Positions 38,801-48,053 of a stretch of 64,000 nt of DNA are shown one piece after another. Position 1 is the stretch's first letter, and each line of letters starts with the position of its first letter. The notes beneath the pieces are model-generated. The model worked only from the letters and a program-made list of their open reading frames with translations, was not told the DNA's origin and ran no database searches. The stretch comes from Ephydatia muelleri (Eukaryota; Porifera; Demospongiae; Spongillida; Spongillidae). The translations under genes and the position numbers were made by a program. Where the stretch lies: positions 9,885,898 through 9,949,897 of the forward strand of contig JABACO010000005.1 of assembly GCA_013339895.1 (NCBI GenBank). Reading direction: 5' to 3'.

Positions 38801-39269
38801 ATGTCATGTAACTATCATAATACGGGATCATTTCCGCAAAAAGGGACCTAACGCATACATTATAAAATTTCCAGTATGCGCAATAGAAATGTAACGCTTG
38901 CTTTGACATGTATGGCTAATTAAAAATACAACTGCATGAGGGATACTCTATGTAAGAAGCAATGTGTAGAGGACATTTCAGACTTCTCAAATAAATTGAA
39001 ATCTTGAAAAAACGTGTTAGGTCCCTTTTCGTGGAAACGATTCCATATATTATGACTGTTAGATTAGGTGCGGTATTTTTAATTCCACTGCAGCTATGGC
39101 CAGGTGTTCAGCTAATAAACTTCTACATCATACCACTCAAGTTTCGGTAACTAAAGAAACTGTAACTTTTGTTGTTTTTTTTTAATTTAATCTTTACCTT
39201 AGAGTGAACTTTACAAATGTGGTGTCATTGGGATGGAACACATACATTGCCTGGGTGGCTCACAGATAA
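32888..39269 (+). CDS. MPV17: MPV17 (mitochondrial inner-membrane protein)
   Basis: Loss of human MPV17 causes mitochondrial DNA depletion. Eight exons with GT..AG borders: 32888-32969, 33027-33142, 33434-33500, 33563-33591, 33649-33744, 36610-36642, 39094-39146 and 39203-39269 (TAA). They sum to 180 residues, against 176 in human. Start MNAAKALWSWY; family stretches are YGLGDIIAQQAVDRRTIREH, GPVIATWFKTLDKMFGP, DAVKKMLVDQLAFAPVLF, LWPGVQLINFYIIPLKF and LGWNTYIAWVAHR at the end. The ATG at 32831 is in frame, but the family starts near the ATG chosen. Exon 6 is only 33 nt (DYVNTLMGCYK), and the two introns around it are 2.9 and 2.5 kb, against 29-291 bp for the others. Both long introns carry inserted repeats. 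The 3' end is 138 bp from convergent POLR3K. Confidence 0.95.
34815..35217 (+). repeat. Left arm of a ~400-bp inverted repeat pair (MPV17 intron 5)
   Basis: Matches the reverse complement of 38337-38738 over its full length at high identity by eye. The outer edge is CATGTAGTTAGTGCA and the inner edge GAAAATTGTCA, after which this copy runs into (AC)n. It contains AGGATAGGTTCGAATTG, which resembles a Pol III B box, so a SINE-like origin is possible but unproven. Confidence 0.9.
35215..35300. repeat. (AC)n microsatellite
   Basis: AC repeats with occasional ACAT/ACGT/ACTC interruptions, starting at the inner edge of the left inverted-repeat arm. Confidence 0.95.
35675..35975. repeat. Minisatellite, ~18-20-bp unit
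   Basis: About 15 copies of a unit close to CTCGTGTATAAGCACATGCA with single-base variants, inside MPV17 intron 5. Long antisense ORFs of repeating CAYI/RVHVL arise from it and are not genes. Confidence 0.95.
36000..36609. other. Remainder of MPV17 intron 5
   Basis: AT-rich intron sequence without a recognisable gene. The ORF at 36297-36488 has no family features. Confidence 0.6.
36643..38336. other. MPV17 intron 6, unassigned part
   Basis: 1.7 kb of intron with no ORF of note and no transposon end that I could identify. Confidence 0.55.
38337..38738 (-). repeat. Right arm of the ~400-bp inverted repeat pair (MPV17 intron 6)
   Basis: Reverse complement of 34815-35217. It starts TTGACAATTTTCTAATGCAT and ends TGCACTAACTACATGA. 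Together with the left arm it brackets exon 6 of MPV17. Confidence 0.9.
38824..39044. mobile_element. MITE, GGGATCG family, copy B (MPV17 intron 6)
   Basis: Left end GGGATCATTTCCGCAAAAAG; right end the inverted CCCTTTTCGTGGAAACGATTCC. About 221 bp. The TTGAAATCTTGAAAAAA block shared with copy A is near the right end, so this copy is in the opposite orientation. Confidence 0.9.
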
Positions 39270-39406
39270 AGAGGACTGAGAAGTATGAAGTACTCATTCT
39301 AACCAATCACCAATTGTGGATAGAACCGTGGGTGTTTGTACCAGTCATTGTATGAAAAGAAATGGGACGATGACAAATGTTGTGTGTTATTATGATATTC
39401 GACTCG

Positions 39407-39858
39407 TCATTCCTTCCATCTATGACCGCAATTTGTGCATTTGAAAAAAATGGTCATCGGCTCGTCAGCCGAACGGGTCTGCATCTGCATGAAGTAGGCC
39501 TTCAGATTCCTGCACTTAGGGCACGTCTCTGTAGGTAGAGTAAAGAGCGAGTGTGGATCGTTAAGCATTCGTAACGCGAACACGATATGACTATAAGTCC
39601 TACCGTTCGTTTCATCTACATTTTCCCACGCCGCTGAGCCACCTAACACATCATCGACCTCTTTTAATTTGGGGCACGTGTATGAGGACACCTGCAAGCG
39701 TGAGTCTAGTCCAGTTGTGTTGCGTAGCAACAAAAACAATGTACTACCTTGGTCTTGATATTCTGTATATAGGGACACGTGTTGCAAGCAAACCTGTAAG
39801 ATGAGACGCCTTCTTCTACGATCAACAAATTTCCGCAGGTCGGACAGAAAAGGTGCAT
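39407..39858 (-). CDS. POLR3K: RNA polymerase III subunit RPC10 (POLR3K)
   Basis: The small Pol III subunit, TFIIS-like, needed for RNA cleavage and termination. Exons: 39858-39748 (MHLFCPTCGNLLIVEEG, CNTCPY: N-terminal zinc ribbon), 39691-39604 (CPKLKEVDDVLGG, AAWENVDETN) and 39528-39407 (ETCPKCRNLKAYF, MQTRSADEPMTIFF, CTNCGHRWKE: C-terminal zinc ribbon with the catalytic RSADEP loop). Total 106 residues, against 108 in human. The 75-nt intron 39603-39529 has no stop in frame, so the last two exons look like one ORF; skipping it restores the family spacing DETN-ETCPKC. The start is 111 bp from the divergent gene at 39970. Confidence 0.95.
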
Positions 39859-39969
39859 TTTTTTTAACTTCAGCAATACGTAATCGACCAAATTATTTAT
39901 TAACATTATAGTAAAGTCATTCTTTGCGCATGCCGCGCGCAGCGTTTTAATCAGCGTCGATGTCGCATA

Positions 39970-42900
39970 ATGCCACTGCCTGAAACGATCCAACATCTAC
40001 GGGCGCAATACGAAAGAGCAGCGGTAGTGCCAGTTGTTCAATCGTATAAACGAATTCTAGCAAGGAACAATGACTTCTTTATCAGCGATTTTCCGCGCAA
40101 TAAATGGCAAATTGACTACGAACGAAGGAAAAATAACTTAAGCTGTGGATTTTTCTCAGTAAATACCTTGCCGTACAAAACTTGTGGAGAAATGAGGCAT
40201 TTGGATTGTTACGAACTTGTCAAGGAACGCTTAAAAATTGGGACGGCAAATTGCCCACCTCCAGTACGTACGTAGGTATTTTACATGTTCTGTTATTAAA
40301 TTTATTTTCAGTCCAGTCAAGAACGCTGCCAAGGGGAGATCTATACAAATCACCAATCACATGTCGTGAGTAGTAACAATAGGAATTTTTGATCGAATTG
40401 TTTAAAAGGTGAAAACACCCCTCTGTTATTGAGATTCGTGTAGCCAGAACGTCAGCCCAGAAGAGGGCTGTACCAAAATCTAGGAGTGCTGGGTTGTCTG
40501 ACATCGTGCTAGAATTGAACGCTTCCAAGAGAGGTATGCAGAGTACAAAGACCGGATGTTCGTTCATCTCCATGGTGGAGGAGGAGGAAAGAAGAAAGGT
40601 ATACGCTTGCATGTTCTGTGTAATACCCTACTCATATGTATGCATATTTTTGCACCAGTGGTAATTTATAATGATTAATGTCTAATGTCCTGGGCATCAT
40701 CGGGTACATTTGTACACCTGAGTGCAGTTTAATACCACTTTGTTACCATGCACCAAAACGGAAATTCAAAAGCACACACAAGTTTGTCATGTATATCTAG
40801 CTCTGGGCTGAAATAGGTAAGGTCTAAGCTTCATCTACACACTTGTAACCAGGTTGTCAAAGTGAAGTCCTCTGAGGTGTGCACAAGGTGTGACTAGGGG
40901 AACTTCACATTGGCAACCTGGTTACAAGTGTGTAGATGGAACTGACCTTACCTATTTCAGCCCAGAGCTAAAGATGCATGACAAACATGTGTGTGTGTGT
41001 GTTATTGAATTTCAGTTCTGGTGCATGGTATTAAACTGAATTTCTGTGTGACCCAGGTGTACATGTGTACCCCTGGGATGACTCCCAGGACATTAGACAT
41101 TAAACACCTAACGGTAATAGCTTTTAATAATATTGCATAAGTTCACTACTGCAGTAGGTTGTGTTGCATATAACTATTCGAAGCTTCTATATCTGCACCA
41201 TGTGTAATGGTATAACTGTATTGGAGAGCACTGCTGACTTTTGTTTGATTCAGATTTCATTACAATATTACTTTTTAAGGCCATAATTCATGCTATGAAG
41301 ACTACCAAAACACTGGAACTAAATGGCAAATCAGTGACAGTGCACAACCCTTCAGTCTTCCTCTCTCATCTGATCAACACAGCAGGCAGCAAAATGTGCC
41401 TTGTGATGCCCGGCAAAGTGCACCAACAATCAAGAAAAAATGTCTGGCATGATCCAAATGACTTAAAAGACCTACCAGAGGAGGGATCGGATGTTTTGGT
41501 AGATACTTCTGGTGACACAGACAAGTGAGACAATATGTGTTGGGATGATGGGTGCAATATAGTTGTATAGAAAGCCTAACTTTATCACACAGCTAATCTA
41601 ATTTATTTTATTCATCACCTCAGAGCCTCAAAAGAACAAATTAGAAAACAGTTCTTTGCTAAATTGCAGTCAGTATATGCTATTCTCTGCTGTATTAGCG
41701 GCATCAAAATAAAAGACCTCAAGAACAAGGTTTCTAAATATGCTTTAAAGGAAATGCCTCAGCTTTGTATGTATCCTCAACCATTATAGGAGACACTTCC
41801 ACTTGATGTGATAAAGGGCCTTTGCCACAAGCCTCGCTCCCCACTACCAAAGAGCCAGTTCTATTCTCGACACCATAAGCAGTATTTTCAAAATCCTATA
41901 TTGCTTATGGGTGGCAATCCTCAGAGAATTGTTAGGAATGGCCTTCAGAGGTTTGTTCCCATGGATAGCAGAAAAATATAACTACATTGTTTCTAACTTT
42001 AGAGGGATACATAGCACCAAGAATAGTGCACAAGATCATAGCAAAGATAAGAGGCCAATATATGCTTCAAATTCACAGCAACTAAACAGATTACCTTCAC
42101 CTGTTCAACCATCTCTAAATGCAGCTAACGACAGCAGAAGGTAAACGAGTTCCCAAACAAACTGCTATCCACAAATCTCATCCGGAATTCAAACAGAACT
42201 ATTCCAGCATGGCAGAGGCAAACCATATATATCGAAGATGAAAGCCATCAGTTAGTGTACTGGGACATAATAAAACATAGCACTATTTAAGTTTTCACTT
42301 TGCAAGGCTTGACAGGGAAGGGCAGCTAAAGGAAAAGATTGCTGCATACCATCACCTCAAGGGTGTGGTCGCTTCAGCTGCAAAAGCTGCCATTAAAAAG
42401 CGACAGTTGTAAGCCCAACGATGCAGTGCAGTGGTAGACATGTTCTAGCAATTGCTAGTATCTGGTATTAAGTAACTTTCACTATCAGACATCTACAAGA
42501 CTATCTTCTTGCAAAGATAAAAGAACTTGACCAAAAATCAGGGTTAGATGCTAAAGATGTGTTAAATTTGGCACGCATGAAGGCATTTGAACAGACCAGA
42601 GATAGAGAAGCAGAAGAGAAAGAGAACAACCCAAATTGGTGAGATGTAGTAAGGGATAATTATTTCAAGTTGGACATAAGATATTACAGAACTTACTTTA
42701 TTGAGCATATTTATTGACATGCTATATCTATCCTGGGTATGCCTTTCCAATAAATATCAGGTGGTTTTGATATCGTATCTCACTGCTTCTTTTTTCATAT
42801 TGTATACATATATTTCGGTGCTATACTTTCTTGAAAACACCTTTGGCTGCAGTATCAGATTGCTATAAACTTCAAACCATAATATATATTCCATTTACAC

Positions 42901-44079
42901 ATACAGGGTGTCATCAAGGAAAGTTGTAAATGAAATGGAATTGGTTATTTGACCTTTATATGTTGATGCAGACAAACTAAAAATGTATTTTTTTTTTTAA
43001 TTAACTGAAATCAAATAAATGGTTAGTATTTCCTATTGCAGCCCACCAAGTCACTACACAATTTTTTTTAAATTTTAGCTTCGCTTTTTATTAAATACAA
43101 ACAATTAAATCAAGTTTAAGTGACCATTTCTGTTAAGATATCTCACTGTAATCATTGTTATTAGGTTTAAGTACATTACTTCCTTGTGCATAGGCTTTTA
43201 ATACTCTTCAAACCCCTGAGTTCGGAACCAGAACACTCCCCCCCCCCCCCCCCCTTGTTGCTTCAATTAACTAGTCCCCCAGAATTATTCAATGTATCAC
43301 CTAAGCAAAGTACCCACATTTGTTGGCCATGCTTTATCATTATATGATTATCAAAATACAGAATGAAGCACACATTGAGAGTTTGTCATGTGATGTAGCA
43401 TTGCACATATATTAAAGTGGAAAATCTAGCCTTGATGCTAATTATTTGTGGGCACTAAAGTTATCATTGCATACAACAATATAAAATTGAAATTGCAAAG
43501 TGGTTTTAGGAGGAAGATCAAAACCTGCACATTCCTTTTATTTAATTGCACTTGACCATCAGCTATGTGGGATTTTACTGAACCAGATTTCGTGCATGTG
43601 AATACCAAAATAATATTTGTGCATGTTACAGGTTGTGTGAATTACAGAAAGAAGCACACTTAGCATTCAGTCCAGACAATACAAGTGTCAACAGACAGCT
43701 GGAGAATTTAAGGATATTTATTGGCATCGATGGCAGTACCCCATGTGTGATAGTGAGTTTCGGTTATCAAATGCAAATGAATGTGTTATACTTATAATAT
43801 ACATGTACCCAGGAGAAACTGTGCTATTTTGTTATGTCTTTGCCTGCAAACCATTTGTGCACTCGGCCGATGATTGCAGCCATTCAGGTTAGTAGTGGGA
43901 AACTTTATTACACTAATTCCATATCATCTTGTCATGCTGCTCAATAGTTTGTGCTCGAGTATGTGATGAACACATCTCCAAACCTCTGTCAACAATGGTT
44001 TGAAATACGAAGGCTTCCATTCATAGCAAATGAAGTGACTGCCTGCAGCCACATTTTTGACTTAACAGCCACATTCTAG
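39970..44079 (+). CDS. Unrecognised multi-exon gene
   Basis: First exon 39970-40263 (MPLPETIQHLRAQYERAAV.., DYERRKNNLSCGFFSVNTL, CGEMRHLDCYELVKERLK) ends in GTACGT. Likely further exons: about 40313-40368, about 40432-40534 (SAQKRAVPKSRSAGLSDIVL), about 41281-41525, about 41624-41765 (EQIRKQFFAKLQ), about 41790-42140, about 42307-42409 (EKIAAYHHLKGVV), about 42490-42639 (YLLAKIKELDQKSGL), about 43632-43753, about 43812-43888 and about 43950-44079, ending FDLTATF then TAG. AATAAA is at 44103-44108. The product would be a few hundred residues, hydrophilic and partly coiled-coil-like. I do not recognise the family. Consistent splice sites, an end-of-gene poly-A signal and head-to-head placement with POLR3K support a real gene. 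Confidence 0.6.
40675..41103. mobile_element. Foldback MITE with TTAA borders (piggyBac-like)
   Basis: TTAA at 40675-40678 and 41100-41103 encloses inverted arms of about 190 bp starting TGTCTAATGTCCTGGG. The arms are alike by eye down to a ~45-nt centre near 40875-40915. TTAA duplications are the piggyBac signature. It lies in an intron of the 40-44 kb gene. Confidence 0.85.
43238..43254. repeat. Poly-C run
   Basis: About 17 consecutive C in an intron of the 40-44 kb gene. Confidence 0.95.
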
Positions 44080-44179
44080 TATAAACTGTTTGCTATTGAA
44101 GCAATAAAAGATTACATTGATTCATACATTTGTTTTGTGTACTTTATACAACGTACTGAAATCGAATATCATGTAGAGT

Positions 44180-44410
44180 GGTAGGAGAATAAGTGAACAT
44201 TCAAACCTAATGGAGAGTCAACATAGTTCAAAATGTGGTAAATGTGGATGGTTTTGTGCTGTATAATACTATGATGTGCATGGATCTGCTGCCAATTATG
44301 ATGTCAATCCCACAAAATAGCACTTGCATGTTTCTGTTCCTCCTAGTGATGTAACTGTTCTCGCCTTCTTCCAAATATCTTTCACCAGCATCCTCAGTTC
44401 CGTAACTGTC
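44180..44410 (-). pseudogene. 3' tail of a fourth, dead ACOT7-type copy
   Basis: The minus strand around 44400-44320 encodes a worn TEDAGERYLEEGENSYITRR, closely resembling the thioesterase C-terminus TEDERQRFEEGKKRYIARK at 44940-45020. The downstream stretches also match: ACATTCAAACCTAATG at about 44200 recurs as AAATTCAAACCTAATG at about 44785. So the duplicated block included 3' flanking sequence. No hotdog domain remains. Confidence 0.6.
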
Positions 44411-44939
44411 AGTTATTACTGTACTGCCATCACAGTAGGTTAGAACTGACTAACATTAAATGATACCACTTGAGCCATTCATCTGTTTCCACTGGCTGTA
44501 AATCAAACGCAATTCCCATGCAGAATTTAGTGTAGATATGTGTGATTCTGAGTTGCACTCCTTTGACACTGTCACGTCTTCTTTGTGCACTAAAAGAATA
44601 GCTTGTTCCCATCTCTATGATGATAACTCATAATTTTGGCCACTTACTGTCCCTTCCACGGGTAAAGAGATAAAGTAGAGCAACATCCAGAGCCTGCAGA
44701 TTTGAATAATCCAAGGTGATAGCAGTACTTTGTACAAATTTCATCACATATAGGATGTGAGTTGGATAAGTATAAATTGAAAATTCAAACCTAATGGTGC
44801 AGTGAAAATCTAGTTGAAGGTGAGTTAAAACATTGTAGAATAAATTTTATGATATGCTGCACAACACAATGATGTGAATTTGCATAAATCTGACAGCTGT
44901 ATGAAATCAATTCCACAAGATCCCTCCATGTTTCTAGCC

Positions 44940-46109
44940 CTACGTGTTTTTCTCCCCTTTCCTAGCGATATAACGTTTTTTGCCCTCTTCAAAACGCTGT
45001 CTCTCATCTTCAGTTTGCAGCTTCAGTGGTACAATAGGCACAGCCTGGTCCTCGATCACCACACACGTGAAATACGCACTTGCAATTCGCTGGCTTCTGC
45101 CACGGCGCCCCTCTGCTTCACAAGTCACCTCCACTTCAATGGACCTGTTGCTTGTAAACGTGGGCCATGCTGTGAAAAACATCACCTCGCCATTCCTCAC
45201 AGGTTCAAGGAAGTTGATGGCATCGATGCAAGCCGTCAGCACATAGGCCCTACAGTGACGGATGGCACAAATCACTACGGTGTTATCCATCATTTTCATC
45301 AGTGTTCCACCCATGACATAGTTGTTTGTGCAGTCTGACGGAAGAACAATATTTGCCAGAGTCGACTGAGAGGCTAGAACGGTGCCTCTTTCCAAGTCTG
45401 GATGAGGGTAATAGCTCAGCTCAACGCTAGGACGACGCTTTTCATTCAAAGCCAGCCTTTCACGCTTCTGTCTCTCGTATCTTTCTTGTCCACGTTTCTG
45501 CTCCTCGACTGAGAGCCCTTTCAGAAGTGGAACAGAAACAGGGTTGAGCTTAGTTGAAGCTTTGCATTCCCCGCCTGTCGGCACAGCTACATACCATAAA
45601 GTTGCGGTGTTGGTATGGCGACGGGTTCCCGTACGAACGTTTTCAGCCCACACGTCAACAGTCACCTCCATGGAGCGTGGCGAGGTGTAAGTAACAGCTG
45701 CCTGTAGCTGGGAGATCTCGCCGACGTACATAGGCTGAAGAAAGTCAACGTGGTCAACTCTGGCGAGAACTGTGATAACAGGGTTCTTTCCTTCTTTTTC
45801 CTTGTTGCAATGTCTCATTGCAACTATATTACCGGCTTGTTCCACCAGTTTGAGGATAGTGCCACCATGTACGTTTCCATGAGGATTAGTATCATCTGGG
45901 ACCATCACTCGACTCAGTTCGACGGGAGCTGACTTCGGAAGAGCAGGTTGACGCTGCACAGACAACGAACTATGCAAGGTCCTGAATTGGAAAATCTTAG
46001 ATACATACTCGAACGGCCGAGTGATCCCAACTACAAGCGTTTTTAATACCGTTTGGTTTGGTGCTCTTAAAGCCACGGCAGTAGTCCGAGAAATAGTCGA
46101 GACGAACAT
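44940..46109 (-). CDS. ACOT7: ACOT7-type acyl-CoA thioesterase, tandem copy 1
   Basis: ACOT7 enzymes cleave long-chain acyl-CoA to fatty acid and CoA using two fused hotdog domains. Intronless, 389 residues. The N-terminus (MFVSTISRTTAVALRAPNQT) looks like a mitochondrial presequence. Hotdog 1 is at about residues 65-175 (VMVPDDTNPHGNVHGGTILK, HVDFLQPMYVGEISQLQAAV, SPRSMEVTVDVWAEN, TATLWYVAVP). A charged linker follows, then hotdog 2 at about 245-355 (SDCTNNYVMGGTLMKMMDNT, DAINFLEPVRNGEVMFF, TSNRSIEVEV, SAYFTCVV) and the tail ERQRFEEGKKRYIARK. The Asn of GNVHGG and the Asp of KMMDN, the two positions known as catalytic in mouse Acot7, are both kept. Copies 1-3 all read leftward. Confidence 0.9.
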   Translation of the reverse strand: MFVSTISRTTAVALRAPNQTVLKTLVVGITRPFEYVSKIFQFRTLHSSLSVQRQPALPKSAPVELSRVMVPDDTNPHGNVHGGTILKLVEQAGNIVAMRHCNKEKEGKNPVITVLARVDHVDFLQPMYVGEISQLQAAVTYTSPRSMEVTVDVWAENVRTGTRRHTNTATLWYVAVPTGGECKASTKLNPVSVPLLKGLSVEEQKRGQERYERQKRERLALNEKRRPSVELSYYPHPDLERGTVLASQSTLANIVLPSDCTNNYVMGGTLMKMMDNTVVICAIRHCRAYVLTACIDAINFLEPVRNGEVMFFTAWPTFTSNRSIEVEVTCEAEGRRGRSQRIASAYFTCVVIEDQAVPIVPLKLQTEDERQRFEEGKKRYIARKGEKNT

Positions 46110-46391
46110 CTATTAATTTTAAACGTACCGTAAATTGCCCGGCCCTTCAATAGAAATGTCAAACAACATCTCCAATTCAAGTGATATATTTAATCGTATT
46201 GTAATTCAAAGTGATGTACTAACTTTTTTTGACTTCAAAAAGTGCCAGAAGTCTACATATTATACTTGAATATCAGAAGTATACACAGAAAGCACCCTGG
46301 ATTCCAAAGCACTGAGTTAGTAGCATGTACTGGCACATTCTTCCAAATCCCCTTCCAATGAAAGGGAAATGCAGGTCCATCAACCACTTGG

Positions 46392-47570
46392 TCACACACG
46401 CAGTTTTTGTCTCTGCTCCTTCCTAGCAACATATCGTTCCAAGCCTTCTTTAAAACGCCTCTCTTCATCCACAGTTCGAAGTCTCAATGGAACAATGGAG
46501 TCTCCTAGTGTGACAAACGTGAAGAAAGCATTTGCCACTTGTCTCCTTCTGGCCTGAAGCCCCTCTGCTTCACATGTGACCTCCACTTCAATGGACCTGT
46601 TGCTTGTAAACGTGGGCCATGCTGTGAAAAACATCACCTCGCTATTCCTCACTGGCTCAAGGAAGTTGATGGCATCGATGCAAGCAGTGAGGGTTAAGGT
46701 CTTGCAGTGACGGATGGCACTAATTCCTGCAGTGTTATCCATCATCTTCATCAGTGTTCCACCCACGACATATTTCTCTCTGCAGTCGGACGGATGAACA
46801 ATATTTGCAAGGGATGACTGGGATGCTGCAACAGTCCATTCTTCCACTGTACCTTGTGCGCAGTAGCTGCACACGTTTATTGCCGCTTTTTTCATCGTGG
46901 AGAAAGCCAGCCGTTCAGCCTTCTGCTTATTGTACCTTTCTTGCCCACTGTTTTGTTCATCAACTGAAAGTCCTTTCAAGGGTGGAACAGGAACAGAGTT
47001 GAGTTTAGTCACATCCTCAACGTCGGGGGGAACTGCTATGTACCACAAGGTCGCGGTGTTGGTATGGCGACGCATGCCACTCAGGACATTTTCAGCCCAC
47101 ACATCAACAGTCACTTCCATGGAGCGTGATGAAGTGTACGTAACAGCTGCCTGAAGCTGGGAGACCTCTCCGACGTACATGGGCTGGAGGAAGTCGATAT
47201 GGTCGGCCCTGGCAAGGACAGTGATAACAGCACTCTCTCTCCCTCTCTCCTTGTTACAGTGCCGCGTCGCAACTATGTTACCAGCTTGTTCGATCATTTT
47301 GAGAATCGTACCACCGTGTACATTTCCTAACGGGTTTGTGTCATCTGGGACCATCACACGACTAAGCTCGATAGGAACAGTCGACGGAAGGGCAGGTAGG
47401 CGCTGAAATAATCCAGAGGAAGAACCATGTATCCATCTGCGGTGTATACTGAATTGGGCAATGGATCTATTCACATTTTGCTTTCGCAAGTGAAATCCCA
47501 TTGACATCTTACATTGCATAGAAACTCTTCTGGAAATAGCGTATCTGACAACGTCCTTCACAGCATTCAT
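46392..47570 (-). CDS. ACOT7: ACOT7-type acyl-CoA thioesterase, tandem copy 2
   Basis: Intronless, 392 residues, same architecture as copy 1: presequence-like start (MNAVKDVVRYAISRRVSMQC), VMVPDDTNPLGNVHGGTILK, HIDFLQPMYVGEVSQLQAAV, linker LKGLSVDEQNSGQERYNKQK, GGTLMKMMDNTAGISAIRHC and DAINFLEPVRNSEVMFF. Both putative catalytic residues (Asn of GNVHGG, Asp of KMMDN) are present. It is closest to copy 1 in the hotdog cores, with a shared FLEPVRN and TSNRSIEVEVTCEAEG. About 0.3 kb separates it from copy 1. The linker and N-terminus differ most, as expected after duplication. Confidence 0.9.
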   Translation of the reverse strand: MNAVKDVVRYAISRRVSMQCKMSMGFHLRKQNVNRSIAQFSIHRRWIHGSSSGLFQRLPALPSTVPIELSRVMVPDDTNPLGNVHGGTILKMIEQAGNIVATRHCNKERGRESAVITVLARADHIDFLQPMYVGEVSQLQAAVTYTSSRSMEVTVDVWAENVLSGMRRHTNTATLWYIAVPPDVEDVTKLNSVPVPPLKGLSVDEQNSGQERYNKQKAERLAFSTMKKAAINVCSYCAQGTVEEWTVAASQSSLANIVHPSDCREKYVVGGTLMKMMDNTAGISAIRHCKTLTLTACIDAINFLEPVRNSEVMFFTAWPTFTSNRSIEVEVTCEAEGLQARRRQVANAFFTFVTLGDSIVPLRLRTVDEERRFKEGLERYVARKEQRQKLRV

Positions 47571-47667
47571 GCTTCTTCGCGTGCAATCCCAACTTCAGTA
47601 AGTTACATGTATACAGAACACACCCACATCCTGCACCCCCTTTTTTTTTTTTCTTTTTTTTTTTCTC

Positions 47668-47732
47668 CTCCGGATGTGACGTCATGTTGTCTCTACCTTA
47701 AGTGCTACAACTACATGACGTCACATCCGGAG
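47668..47732. promoter_or_regulatory. Perfect inverted repeat with two CRE-type TGACGTCA palindromes
   Basis: Arms CTCCGGATGTGACGTCATG (47668-47686) and its exact complement (47714-47732) are separated by 27 nt. Each holds the CREB/ATF site TGACGTCA (47677-47684, 47716-47723) and a CCGGA ETS-like core. It lies about 100 bp upstream of the copy 2 start codon and beside a poly-T tract (about 47639-47664). Confidence 0.7.
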
Positions 47733-47843
47733 TACAAAAAAAATCAGATCGTGAAGTTGTTGCGAGCCAAGGCTGGGGAAGCTGACCTGAAGGCTGCAAA
47801 GAAAGCAATGCAGCCTAGCATTCCCAAAAATCAGCAGGTCTAG
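47716..47843 (+). other. Small ORF beginning at the CRE palindrome
   Basis: An ATG overlapping the right arm opens MTSHPEYKKNQIVKLLRAKA, then GEADLKAAKKAMQPSIPKNQ and QV stop (42 codons, Lys-rich). The longer frame extends further upstream. Unrecognised; it could be a small protein or a fragment of a host gene exon. Confidence 0.25.
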
Positions 47844-48053
47844 GTGTACATATGTATATCATTACAATCATGATATAATAGTATAATTTATGTGTGATAG
47901 TATTAAAATTATTATCTCTGGAAAATAGAAATAGTTAGGATTGGTACTACACTGTAAACCTGTGTGCGAAGCATTTTTAAGCAACAATGTGAGGTATTAT
48001 ATAATAATGATAAAAATGAGTACAAGGCTCCCCTCCACACAAGGAAGCACTTC

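Noticed and set aside
39407-39787. POLR3K C-terminal ORF read as one exon
   Set aside because: A GT..AG intron at 39603-39529 restores the family spacing; reading through adds 25 residues foreign to RPC10.
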